From contig NZ_CAUM01000146.1 of the NCBI RefSeq assembly GCF_000350085.1, positions 62,001-126,000 of the forward strand: a stretch of 64,000 nucleotides of DNA, read 5' to 3'. Made by a program: the position numbers and the translations under genes. The stretch is from Mesorhizobium metallidurans STM 2683 (lineage in GTDB: Bacteria > Pseudomonadota > Alphaproteobacteria > Rhizobiales > Rhizobiaceae). Under the pieces are notes generated by a model. It was not told the DNA's origin and ran no database searches. It was given only the letters and a program-made list of their open reading frames with translations. Numbering within the stretch: the first letter of the stretch is position 1; each line of letters starts with the position of its first letter. This document shows positions 16,395 through 23,849 of the stretch, piece by piece.

Positions 16395-16765
16395 CGGCGG
16401 GGCGTGAAAAGGCGCAGAGCCGAGGCAAGGAAAGGCTTGGCGCGGCCGCATTCGCGATCACCGTCGCGTTCGAGCTTCTCGAAGGCGCCTTTCCCGAATT
16501 CCATCGGCTGGTGACCGAGAATGCGGCGCTCTCCGTCGAGCTCGAGCCGGATTGCCTGCGCTTCGACGTGCTGACGCCGGCGGACTCGGCCGTCTCCAGC
16601 CATGTCTTCCTCTACGAGATCTACCGCGACCGCGCGGCCTTCGACCTGCATCTTGCCTCGGATCATTTCCGTCAGTTCGACCAACGCTCGCGCGATCTGG
16701 TGATCAGCAAGACCGTAATCGCCTACAGGGTGGAGGAAAACGCCAAAGTCAGGGAAGCGACGTGA
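16391..16765 (+). CDS. Antibiotic-biosynthesis-monooxygenase (ABM)-domain protein
   Basis: A 124-residue dimeric alpha-beta barrel protein of the YgiN/LsrG type: FAITVAFELLEGAFPEFHRL, EPDCLRFDVLTPADSAVSSHVFLYEIYRDRAAFDLHL and FRQFD are family features (read here in pieces). ABM proteins include quinol monooxygenases and the isomerase LsrG. It overlaps both neighbours by 4 bases, so its product is tied to the Gfo dehydrogenase and the lactonase. A role in isomerising or cleaving a sugar-acid intermediate is possible but unproven. Confidence 0.75.
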   Translation: MTAGREKAQSRGKERLGAAAFAITVAFELLEGAFPEFHRLVTENAALSVELEPDCLRFDVLTPADSAVSSHVFLYEIYRDRAAFDLHLASDHFRQFDQRSRDLVISKTVIAYRVEENAKVREAT

Positions 16766-18624
16766 GCGGAGAAGCCAGCAGGCTCGACCTGTTCGGCACG
16801 GACGAACAGGTCGCCGAGCGCCAGACCCTTACCGCCGGTCCGCTGAGCGTGATCCTGGAAGGCGGCAATCTTCACACAATCTCATTTGCCGGCGTCGAAG
16901 TGGTGCGCGCGATAAACTATCTGGCGCGCGACGTATCCTGGGGGACATACAAGGCCGGGCTTACGAACCTCACAATATCGGAGGACAAGGCGGCGTTCGA
17001 GGTCGCCTATGACGGATTGTGCGCCGGTGCGCAGGGCAGATTTTCCTACCGGATGAAAATAATGGGCGACGCTTCTGGAGTGCTGACCTTGGAGGCGGAA
17101 GGCGTCGCGCTCGCTGATTTCCCGACCAATCGCACCGGTTTCGTCGTGCTCCATCCTTCGGAGGCGGCAGGAGGGAGGCTGACCATCCGGCACAGCGACG
17201 GCCGGATCGAGGAGACGGTCTTTCCCGAGGCGATCAGCCCCGACCAGCCGGCCTTCGACATCAGCGCGCTGACGCACGAGCCGGCGCCCGGCCTCATTTG
17301 CACCGTCGCCATGGAAGGCGATGCCTTCGAGATGGAAGACCAGCGCAACTGGACCGACGCCTCGTTCAAGACCTATGTCCGTCCGCTGTCGAAGCCACGG
17401 CCCTATGTCATCGCCAAGGGAGCGAAGGACATCCAGCGCGTCACGGTTTCCATTGAGGCCAAGACTTTGGCGAGCCGACCTGCAATCGCCGAAAAGGCCA
17501 CTCTGACGCTTGGGCCAATTGGGCGGATGCCGTCCATGGCCCTGTTTCTCGATTCCGACAACTTGGCGTCGGCCCGGGCCGGCGCCACGTTGCTCGGTCC
17601 AGCGCAGGATGTCATCGTTCGCTTCGACAGCGCGCGCGGACATGACGCGCATGTGTTGCGCAAGGCGGCCGGCCTTGCCGCGTCGATCGGCGCACGCCTC
17701 GCGATCGAGGCAATCCTTGATGCCGCCAATCCGGCGACTGAGGCGAAAGCTGTCGTCGATGCGATCCGCTCGTCGGAAGTCGAACCGAGTGCCGTTCTGG
17801 TTTCACCACGGCGCGAGTTCAAGACACGGGCGTCGAGTTCGGTGCCTCCGGGTGAACGGCCGATCAGCGACCTCGTGGACGCGCTCAGGGCAAGCGGGAT
17901 ACGCGCCGCCATCGGCGCCGGGACGCCGTCCCTGTTCACCGAATTCAATCGCAACCCGCCGACCGGCGATGCCGATTTCGTCTTCTTCGGCAACGCAGCC
18001 ATTGTTCATGCCGCCGACGATCTTTCGGTCATGGAGACGCTGAGCGTCTATCCCCCGGTCATCGCCGCGACGCGACGGCTGTGCCCGGGAAAGCCTATCT
18101 GGCTCGGACCCTGCACGATCGGCATGCGGCACAATCCCTATGGTCAGGCCGTGGCCGCAAACCCGGCTCTTGCGCGTGTGTCGGGTGCTGGGAACGATCC
18201 CCGGCATGGCGCCCTGTTCGGCGCAGCCTTTGCCGTCGGCGTGGCGGCACAAGCCGCCAGCGCTGAGGTCGATCGTCTCATTCTTGCGTCGCCAACCGGA
18301 GTTTTTGGGCTTGTGGATGATCTCGACCGCAAGCGTCCCGTGCAAGCCGTTCATGCCGAACTCTCTGCCGCAGCCGGTGCGAGGCGCTACGAGGTGGTGG
18401 TCGATCACCCGGGCATCGCGGCGATCGCCTACGGGCTTGGCCAAGACATCAGAGTCCTGGTAGCAAATCTTACGCCCGATGCCGTCGAGATCTCGGTCCC
18501 GCGGGGTGTGCAATTACTCGGTGTCATCGATAAGAATGCGCAGCTTGCGAAATCGCGGCGTAACCAGCTATTGGCGCCATATCGATGTGCGGTTTTTCGC
18601 TCGCAGTCCGGGCCGCACCGCTGA
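16762..18624 (+). CDS. apnL: D-apionolactonase-like three-domain protein
   Basis: A 620-residue protein with an N-terminal beta-rich domain (about residues 1-250), a central TIM-barrel-like domain (about 255-520) and a small C-terminal beta domain. Recognisable stretches are GGVEV-like FAGVEVVRAINYLARD, FEMEDQRNWTDASFKTY, FTEFNRNPP, DDLSVMETL and GPCTIGMRHNPYG, which from memory match the D-apionate lactonase family that opens D-apionolactone to D-apionate. ATG 16762 overlaps the ABM gene by 4 bases. It is the last gene of block C. The match is by eye only; a TIM-barrel glycosidase-like hydrolase of another sugar lactone is the alternative. Confidence 0.68.
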   Translation: MSGEASRLDLFGTDEQVAERQTLTAGPLSVILEGGNLHTISFAGVEVVRAINYLARDVSWGTYKAGLTNLTISEDKAAFEVAYDGLCAGAQGRFSYRMKIMGDASGVLTLEAEGVALADFPTNRTGFVVLHPSEAAGGRLTIRHSDGRIEETVFPEAISPDQPAFDISALTHEPAPGLICTVAMEGDAFEMEDQRNWTDASFKTYVRPLSKPRPYVIAKGAKDIQRVTVSIEAKTLASRPAIAEKATLTLGPIGRMPSMALFLDSDNLASARAGATLLGPAQDVIVRFDSARGHDAHVLRKAAGLAASIGARLAIEAILDAANPATEAKAVVDAIRSSEVEPSAVLVSPRREFKTRASSSVPPGERPISDLVDALRASGIRAAIGAGTPSLFTEFNRNPPTGDADFVFFGNAAIVHAADDLSVMETLSVYPPVIAATRRLCPGKPIWLGPCTIGMRHNPYGQAVAANPALARVSGAGNDPRHGALFGAAFAVGVAAQAASAEVDRLILASPTGVFGLVDDLDRKRPVQAVHAELSAAAGARRYEVVVDHPGIAAIAYGLGQDIRVLVANLTPDAVEISVPRGVQLLGVIDKNAQLAKSRRNQLLAPYRCAVFRSQSGPHR

Positions 18625-18650
18625 TCTGACCGCCGACTTGCCTGCACTCA

Positions 18651-19697
18651 TCAAAGCGTCGCCAGCCGCGAATTCGGCATGGCCTGTCCGTAGGCCCGGC
18701 GCAGCGTCAGCTTGTCCTCCAGCGCGACGATGACATGTATGGCAAAATCCGTCTTGTACATGTCGGCCAGCCGTATCAGCCCGCCTGGCGTGAAGACATT
18801 GATCTCCAGAAGTCTGTCGCCGACGATGTCGAGGCCAACCAGAAACATGCCGTCGCTGACCAGTTTGGGGCGTACCATCTCGGCAATGCGCAACATCGTG
18901 TCCGTTACCTTGACCTTGCGGGCGGTTCCGGCGGCATGGATGTTGGAGCGAACGTCGCCCTTGGCCGGGACGCGGCGAAAGGCGGCATAATTGCCATCGC
19001 GCATCAGCGGCAGGCCGTTCATCAGGAAAAGGCGCACGTCACCAGCCTTGGCCTCCGGAATGTAGACCTGCGCGATGAGATAGCCGTCACCGCTGGCGGC
19101 CTCGAAAATCTGGTTGAGGTTGGAATCGGTGGCGGTCGCAATATGGAAGACGTTCTTGCCGCCCGACCCTTGCAGTGGTTTGACGATGCAGCCCTTCGGG
19201 TGTTTGTCGATGAATGCGCGTATTTCGGCAATGCTGCGCGATATCAGGGTTGACGGTCGAACCGCCTCGGGAAAGGTCTGCAAATAGAGCTTGCTCTGCG
19301 CCTGCGCCAGGCCGTCAGGATCATTGACGACGATCACGCCGCGCTCCGCCGCGAGCCGGCCGAACATAACGCCCGCGTTGGCGGCCCATGGTCGATCGGT
19401 GGCGTCGAGCGACGGGTCGTTGCGCAGAAACAAGATGTCGATATCGCTTGCCGCGAAGGTCTTTTTTTGCTTCGCGGCATCCTTCAAGGCAGCATGCAGC
19501 TTGTCGGACGTCTTATAGGGAGCGTCCGGCAAAACCGCTACGCTGACAGCCAGACTGTCATCCGGGCGCAATATGAAATCGCCTGGTTCGACATAGACAA
19601 CAGAATGGCCACGTTGGATTGCAGCCAGCGCCAGCGCTGTCGTCGTGTAGCCGGGCGTTTCGCTCTCAATCGAATTGACGAAGAACGCAATGCGCAT
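18651..19697 (-). CDS. Glutathione synthetase-like ATP-grasp ligase
   Basis: A 348-residue ATP-grasp protein close to GshB in layout. The N-terminal FVNSIESETPGYTTTALALA, NDPDGLAQAQSKLYLQTFPE, IVKPLQGSGGKNVF (ATP loop), AGDVRLFLMNG and LEINVFTPGG (metal-binding Glu/Asn) are visible. Glutathione synthetase joins glycine to gamma-glutamylcysteine, but this gene lies in an operon with a DUF1704 peptidase and an N-formylglutamate-amidohydrolase-like gene rather than with gshA, so it probably ligates a different substrate. It is 11 bases downstream of the peptidase gene. It is convergent with block C. Confidence 0.82.
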   Translation of the reverse strand: MRIAFFVNSIESETPGYTTTALALAAIQRGHSVVYVEPGDFILRPDDSLAVSVAVLPDAPYKTSDKLHAALKDAAKQKKTFAASDIDILFLRNDPSLDATDRPWAANAGVMFGRLAAERGVIVVNDPDGLAQAQSKLYLQTFPEAVRPSTLISRSIAEIRAFIDKHPKGCIVKPLQGSGGKNVFHIATATDSNLNQIFEAASGDGYLIAQVYIPEAKAGDVRLFLMNGLPLMRDGNYAAFRRVPAKGDVRSNIHAAGTARKVKVTDTMLRIAEMVRPKLVSDGMFLVGLDIVGDRLLEINVFTPGGLIRLADMYKTDFAIHVIVALEDKLTLRRAYGQAMPNSRLATL

Positions 19698-19708
19698 AGG
19701 GGACTCCC

Positions 19709-21577
19709 TCAGGTCTCAACCATATCGATCGGATCGATCCCTGCCATCGCTTTCTTGAGGCGCGGACGCGCCGCATCGGAAGAAAGGAATGCAGGTTCAA
19801 GGCGCGGCGCCCGCAACAAGCCGCGCGCGTTGAGTTCCTGGATGGCTCCGAAATGCGCTGCGGAGATCTTGCCGATCCAAAACGGCGTGAGGCTGCCACC
19901 GTGCTTCAGGTGATCGAGAACCTGCACCACGCCGCGCAGATAGATGGCGTCTTTTGCAAGGCCACCGCCGCGAAAGACACGCAGCACGACGTTGAAGGCG
20001 CTGCGATCATCGAGACCGAAATCCCTATGAAGAACGTGGAAGGTTTCCTCGAACGTCGCGCCGGCGAGCATCGCCTGACAGGCGATGACCCTGGCCGCGA
20101 TCAGCCGCAAGCGCGCCGCGGTCATGCCGCCGACCAGATACTCCGCCAGCACGGCCAGCCCCTCCTGCATGCCCTCATAGCCCGCAAGCCCGTTGCGGAA
20201 GATGGAGAGCCCCTGCGCATCGCCATTGAAATAGGTCAGCAGATGAACACCGATCTCGTGACTGAGCAGCGCAGTCAGACGCTCTGGTGGAAGGTTGGTA
20301 TCGCGCGAAACCAGCAGCCGGTTTCGAGAGACGAGGAGGCCGGCCGGCAGGTCGCCGCGGATCTCCACGGAAGCATCGAATTCCGGATAGGCTGCCCGGT
20401 ATCCGGCGATCATGTCCCGCGCGGCCGCGGCAACGGCGTCGGCGCCCAGGCCCTTCTGCCGGGCGGCCGACGCAACGCGGGGCACCTTTTCGAGAATGGT
20501 GTGTGCCCTCGCCGCCAGGCTTGGCTCGACGCTGCCATGGAGTGCTCGTCCGAATTCGAGGAAGCGAGGCGTTTCGCGTGCCGCGAGCATCGACAGTTGG
20601 AGATCGAGTTCCTGCTGCCTTTCAGAGAGCAGCTTGGTCAGGAGCGTATCTTCCAGATGATCGAGAGAGACCGAATAGAGCTTCCGCTTCTGGGCGGCAA
20701 CCTCGAACTCGAGCGGCCTGTAGAGCAGTGCGGGCATACGCTCGAAGCCGCCGGCCTGGAATTCCAGCCAGGCTGGTTCGGCGTTGATCGGTGTGACGGC
20801 AAGCAGAAAGTCGAATGTCGACGCGACGTTGTCGACCGCCCGGTCGGCGCGCACGACAGCGTCGATATAGGCGCGGCGACCCAGTGAGCGATGGGTTGCC
20901 GGCTGTTCCAGCCTTGATGCCTTTAGGAAAGCGCTGACGGCCTGAAGTCCAGAATCCACCATGTTGGCGACGACAAGGTCGCGCAATTCAGGATAGACAC
21001 GCTCGCTGCCAGGTACCTTGTAGATCGGCGCGAAGCGCACCGTCAGTTCAGCGACATCGCCGAGATAATCCGTGAGCCGTGCTTCGGCACGTGTCGCGGG
21101 ATTGAGTTCGTCGACGCGAGGCGTGCGGTATTTTGCTTCGCGTCCGGACGCAGCAGTGGCGAAGCGCTTGAGCGCCGCCTTCTCCGCCGCCGTTTTGCCG
21201 CTGGCCAGTGCAATCTCGAAAGGCGGCAGGAACGGCACGTCCTCGGTCAGAAACCGGTCTTCGGCCAACTCGCCGATGTCGAGCACGAGGAATGCGCCGC
21301 AATGATCGCGCATCCTTCGCGCCACCAGCCGCGCGACCTCACCGGCGAAGCCAGTATCGGCCACGATCAGATAGGACGCGTTGGCGGAAACAATTTGGAA
21401 TGCCGCATCCTGGTGCGACCCGACATGGACGCAGAGAAAGGGCAGCGGCCGATCGATGTGCAAACGGTTGCCGTCGCCGAACTCGCGGCGGATCGGCTTG
21501 CCGTCCCGCAAAAGCGCATCCAGGTCCGCTTCGATCTGCGCCAGCGGAGACATAACCTCGACGAGCTTCGGCTTCAT
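19709..21577 (-). CDS. DUF1704/MATCAP-like metallopeptidase with QEGLA motif
   Basis: A 622-residue protein annotated in many genomes as a flavohemoglobin expression-modulating QEGLA-motif protein. A zinc-peptidase HEIGVH (HExxH) is at about residues 439-444 and QEGLAVLAEYL at about 473, supplying a likely third ligand. DUF1704 is the family of the eukaryotic tubulin tyrosine carboxypeptidase MATCAP, so a carboxypeptidase-like activity is plausible. It overlaps the upstream gene by ATGA and is followed closely by the ATP-grasp ligase. No signal peptide is seen, so it is probably cytoplasmic. Confidence 0.82.
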   Translation of the reverse strand: MKPKLVEVMSPLAQIEADLDALLRDGKPIRREFGDGNRLHIDRPLPFLCVHVGSHQDAAFQIVSANASYLIVADTGFAGEVARLVARRMRDHCGAFLVLDIGELAEDRFLTEDVPFLPPFEIALASGKTAAEKAALKRFATAASGREAKYRTPRVDELNPATRAEARLTDYLGDVAELTVRFAPIYKVPGSERVYPELRDLVVANMVDSGLQAVSAFLKASRLEQPATHRSLGRRAYIDAVVRADRAVDNVASTFDFLLAVTPINAEPAWLEFQAGGFERMPALLYRPLEFEVAAQKRKLYSVSLDHLEDTLLTKLLSERQQELDLQLSMLAARETPRFLEFGRALHGSVEPSLAARAHTILEKVPRVASAARQKGLGADAVAAAARDMIAGYRAAYPEFDASVEIRGDLPAGLLVSRNRLLVSRDTNLPPERLTALLSHEIGVHLLTYFNGDAQGLSIFRNGLAGYEGMQEGLAVLAEYLVGGMTAARLRLIAARVIACQAMLAGATFEETFHVLHRDFGLDDRSAFNVVLRVFRGGGLAKDAIYLRGVVQVLDHLKHGGSLTPFWIGKISAAHFGAIQELNARGLLRAPRLEPAFLSSDAARPRLKKAMAGIDPIDMVET

Positions 21578-22395
21578 GTCATGCCTCGCAGCGCGGCCTC
21601 AAGAACCGGCACCGTGGACGCCAGCATGGCGCGCAGCCGTTCGATTGCCGCCCAGTCGGGGTTGCCGCTCCATTCGTCCATGAAAATCTTCTTGAACTCG
21701 ACCGCGATGGCACAGCCGGTTTCGGGGAAATTGGCGTGGACGAAACGGGTCTGTTCGCCCTTGCCCTGGAACGATACATTCTCGCGTATGTCGATCGGCT
21801 CGCCATTGAGACGCTGGCCGCGCAATGTCTCCATGAAGGCGTCGACCACCGGCGCCCAGCGCGCGCGGTCCATGGAGAATGTGCCGATATTGATGTCGGG
21901 CGCGACATCTTGCGACGCGGGCACTGCTTTCGGCCCTTCGCGCCGGTGATTATAGCTGTGGACGTCGACAAGGACGAACCGGCCATGGCGCTTCTCGACA
22001 TCGGTCAGGACACGCCTGAGCTCGCCGTAGAACGCGTCGTGAAAGGCAGCAGATTCGTTCACAATGTCTTCAGCCGGCGGCTCTCGCCATACGTTCAGGC
22101 CCCAGGACTGGTCCGGCGACCGATAGATGGCAGCGTCGCGCGCGCGGTTCAGATCGACTTGAAAGCGCGATCGATGAACGACGATCTGGGTTGGGAAATC
22201 GGCGATAAAGTGCTCGGTGAAGGGGTCCTCCTCCCGCAGCCGGTCAGGATCAGGGATGCACATGAGCGATTGGCAGGCGCGCCCGATGTCGGAGCCGCTG
22301 TGGATCGCCGTGCCGATGACGGGAGAATCGCCCAGCTTGATTGTCCAGCCTGCCTGGGGCCTGCCCGGAGCACTATTGAAAGTGGATTTGTTCAC
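21574..22395 (-). CDS. N-formylglutamate amidohydrolase-family protein
   Basis: A 273-residue protein of the HutG-type N-formylglutamate amidohydrolase fold. VVHRSRFQVDLNRARDAAIY, LVDVHSYNHRREGP and INIGTFS are typical metal and substrate stretches. It is not beside histidine-utilisation genes but is first in the three-gene operon with the QEGLA peptidase and the ATP-grasp ligase, so it may remove an acyl or aminoacyl cap from a small peptide or amino acid in that system. The region 22396-22623 upstream shows no gene. Confidence 0.82.
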   Translation of the reverse strand: MNKSTFNSAPGRPQAGWTIKLGDSPVIGTAIHSGSDIGRACQSLMCIPDPDRLREEDPFTEHFIADFPTQIVVHRSRFQVDLNRARDAAIYRSPDQSWGLNVWREPPAEDIVNESAAFHDAFYGELRRVLTDVEKRHGRFVLVDVHSYNHRREGPKAVPASQDVAPDINIGTFSMDRARWAPVVDAFMETLRGQRLNGEPIDIRENVSFQGKGEQTRFVHANFPETGCAIAVEFKKIFMDEWSGNPDWAAIERLRAMLASTVPVLEAALRGMT

Positions 22396-22623
22396 GATCC
22401 ATCGAAATGCGCGGAGAGGGTCAGCGGTTCCGGTTCATAAGGCAAGCCCAACGGGTTTACTTCTAAGAAACCGAATCCTCAACATGGAAGACAGACGCCG
22501 GAGACGATTGAGACCTGTCAGAGCTTCGCTGCCGCTTTCCGACAAGGAAATAGTTTGCTCCTCATGGAGTGAAACCCGCAAGGCCAAGGCCACATTGACG
22601 ATCACGGAAGGCGAGGAAGCCGA

Positions 22624-22700
22624 TGGTACCGTTGGCTGGGATCGAACCAGCGACCTCCGGATCCACAATCCGGCGCTCTAACCATCTGAGCTACAACGGC
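22624..22700 (-). tRNA. tRNA-His (GTG)
   Basis: A 77-base tRNA with encoded CCA. The anticodon stem CCGGA/TCCGG encloses TTGTGGA, giving anticodon GTG. The D-arm (AGCTCAGATGGTTAGAGC) and T-arm (GGTTCGATCCC) are normal. The acceptor stem GCCGTTG pairs with CAACGGT, with a G1-U72 wobble, discriminator A73, and T rather than G at -1. Missing G-1 with A73 is a known feature of many Alphaproteobacteria. Confidence 0.95.
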
Positions 22701-22936
22701 ACGTTTGCCTGAGCGGGATCGAGGCTCATTCTCCAGGATGCGCTCTGTCGCTCGGCGATGCGTCCATACGGGCTATCGGAGTTTAATTCAAGACTTTTGG
22801 CAGCGCATCGCCCTGAAAATCAGAACCGGTTTTCGCCGGGATCATGCGCAAACCCAAGGTTCTACAGCGGCCTTTGCGCCTCCAAGGACGTGTGGCGCTG
22901 TAGCGAACCATCGTTTCGCAACCTTCCGCCGGGCAA

Positions 22937-23058
22937 AGAAAAAGGCCGGCGGGAGGAGGTGCCGGCCTTTTCCTGTTACGAGCCAGCGGGAGGAGGTGCT
23001 GGCTGGTCACCCCGGAGAGCAGAGGGAGGAGGTTCCACCCGCCGGGTATTCATTTTCA
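22937..23058 (-). ncRNA. Anti-Shine-Dalgarno sRNA of the alpha-r14 (NfeR1)/cuckoo type
   Basis: Read on the minus strand, ACCTCCTCCC occurs three times (complement of 23024-23033, 22988-22997, 22951-22960), spaced 36-37 bases. The first is unpaired; the second is the loop of a 7-bp hairpin (AGCCAGC/GCTGGCT, 22981-23004); the third is the loop of an 11-bp hairpin (22940-22950/22961-22971) followed by a T-run, a rho-independent terminator. This is the layout of alpha-r14/NfeR1 and CcsR sRNAs that pair with ribosome-binding sites. The 5' end is my estimate. It starts about 70 bases after the phasin stop, so it could come from its own promoter or from the phasin 3' UTR. The region 22701-22936 shows nothing else. 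Confidence 0.72.
22940..22971 (-). terminator. Rho-independent terminator of the sRNA/phasin unit
   Basis: An 11-bp perfect stem (22940-22950 with 22961-22971) encloses a 10-base loop; the minus strand then has five T residues, so it ends the sRNA and any phasin read-through. The plus strand also has four T residues, so it may work in both directions. Confidence 0.85.
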
Positions 23059-23130
23059 CCAATTCTATCGCATATCTATTTGTCTGACGAAATGCGACGT
23101 TTTGATGCATCTTCGCGTTGTGCGCAAATA

Positions 23131-23589
23131 TTAGGCGGCCTTGATGTCCTTTACGGCCTTCTCGAAGGCGGTCTTGATCGGCTTGGAGACGTCCTCGGCA
23201 GCCTTGGAGGCGACGGTCTGGAAATCCTTGGCCTGCTCGACGGTCATTTCGACGTGCTTGCGCAGGAATGCGGTCTGCAGCTCGACGACTTCCGACAGCG
23301 ACTTCGCGCCGATCAGAGCCTCGAGATGCGAGAAGCCGGCTTCGGCATTGGCACGCAAAGCAGCGATGGTCTTGAGCGACAGGTCGCTGGAAACGGTCTT
23401 GGCGGTCTCGAAGGTCGACTCCAGAGCCTTCTGGGTCTCCTCGGCGCCGGTCTTCAGCTTGGCATAGGCCTCTTTCGACTGCTCAACGCCCTTTTCGGCG
23501 AAAGCGCGGATCTGGTCGGTGGCCTTGGAAGCGTCGAAGCTCGGGAATTCAACGTTTTCGATCGTCTCGGCAGTTTTGGTCCTGGACAT
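23131..23589 (-). CDS. Phasin-family protein
   Basis: A 152-residue helical, amphipathic protein of the phasin_2 group, which coats polyhydroxybutyrate granules. Features are the N-terminal FPSFDASKATDQIRAFAEKG, repeated Glu/Lys/Ala-rich coiled segments and the C-terminal ASKAAEDVSKPIKTAFEKA. ATG 23589 has AAGGA upstream; the longer open frame to 23700 runs through the promoter. Two PhaR-like sites lie 80-110 bases upstream. The acetoacetyl-CoA synthetase gene a few kb away also serves polyhydroxybutyrate turnover. Confidence 0.9.
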   Translation of the reverse strand: MSRTKTAETIENVEFPSFDASKATDQIRAFAEKGVEQSKEAYAKLKTGAEETQKALESTFETAKTVSSDLSLKTIAALRANAEAGFSHLEALIGAKSLSEVVELQTAFLRKHVEMTVEQAKDFQTVASKAAEDVSKPIKTAFEKAVKDIKAA

Positions 23590-23668
23590 TTTCCATCCTT
23601 GTGGTGGCAGCGGCTTTGAAGGAAAGCCGTCTCGTTCATGTATGATGGCAATATAAAGGCAAATTTTG

Positions 23669-23699
23669 TGCATTGCAACATCTTTGTTGCAGCGCACCA
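23669..23699 (-). promoter_or_regulatory. PhaR-like operator pair in the phasin promoter
   Basis: TGCAGCGCACCA at 23688-23699 fits in full the TGCRNYGCASMA motif I recall for rhizobial PhaR, and TGCATTGCAACA at 23669-23680 fits it with one mismatch. The two are also halves of an imperfect 13-bp inverted repeat (23668-23680/23685-23697). They lie just upstream of a minus-strand TATATT at about 23650, so a bound repressor would block the phasin promoter. Confidence 0.5.
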
Positions 23700-23849
23700 T
23701 AAAATCTTAAGCGGCGTTAACCAAACGCCCAGAGATTCCGACCGCTGCACGCAATGGCTTGTAGACCTTCGCGCCGTCGGCTTTTATTAACAAAGCGTTA
23801 ACTCAAAATTGCCCGATCGAGAGGGTTGCCCAGAGGGTTCACTAGCCGC

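Noticed and set aside
8835-16765. Block C considered as an autoinducer-2 (Lsr) system because of the ABC importer and LsrG-like ABM protein
   Set aside because: There is no LsrK or LsrF-like gene, only one permease gene, and the binding protein lacks the LsrB ligand pattern as far as I can recall it.
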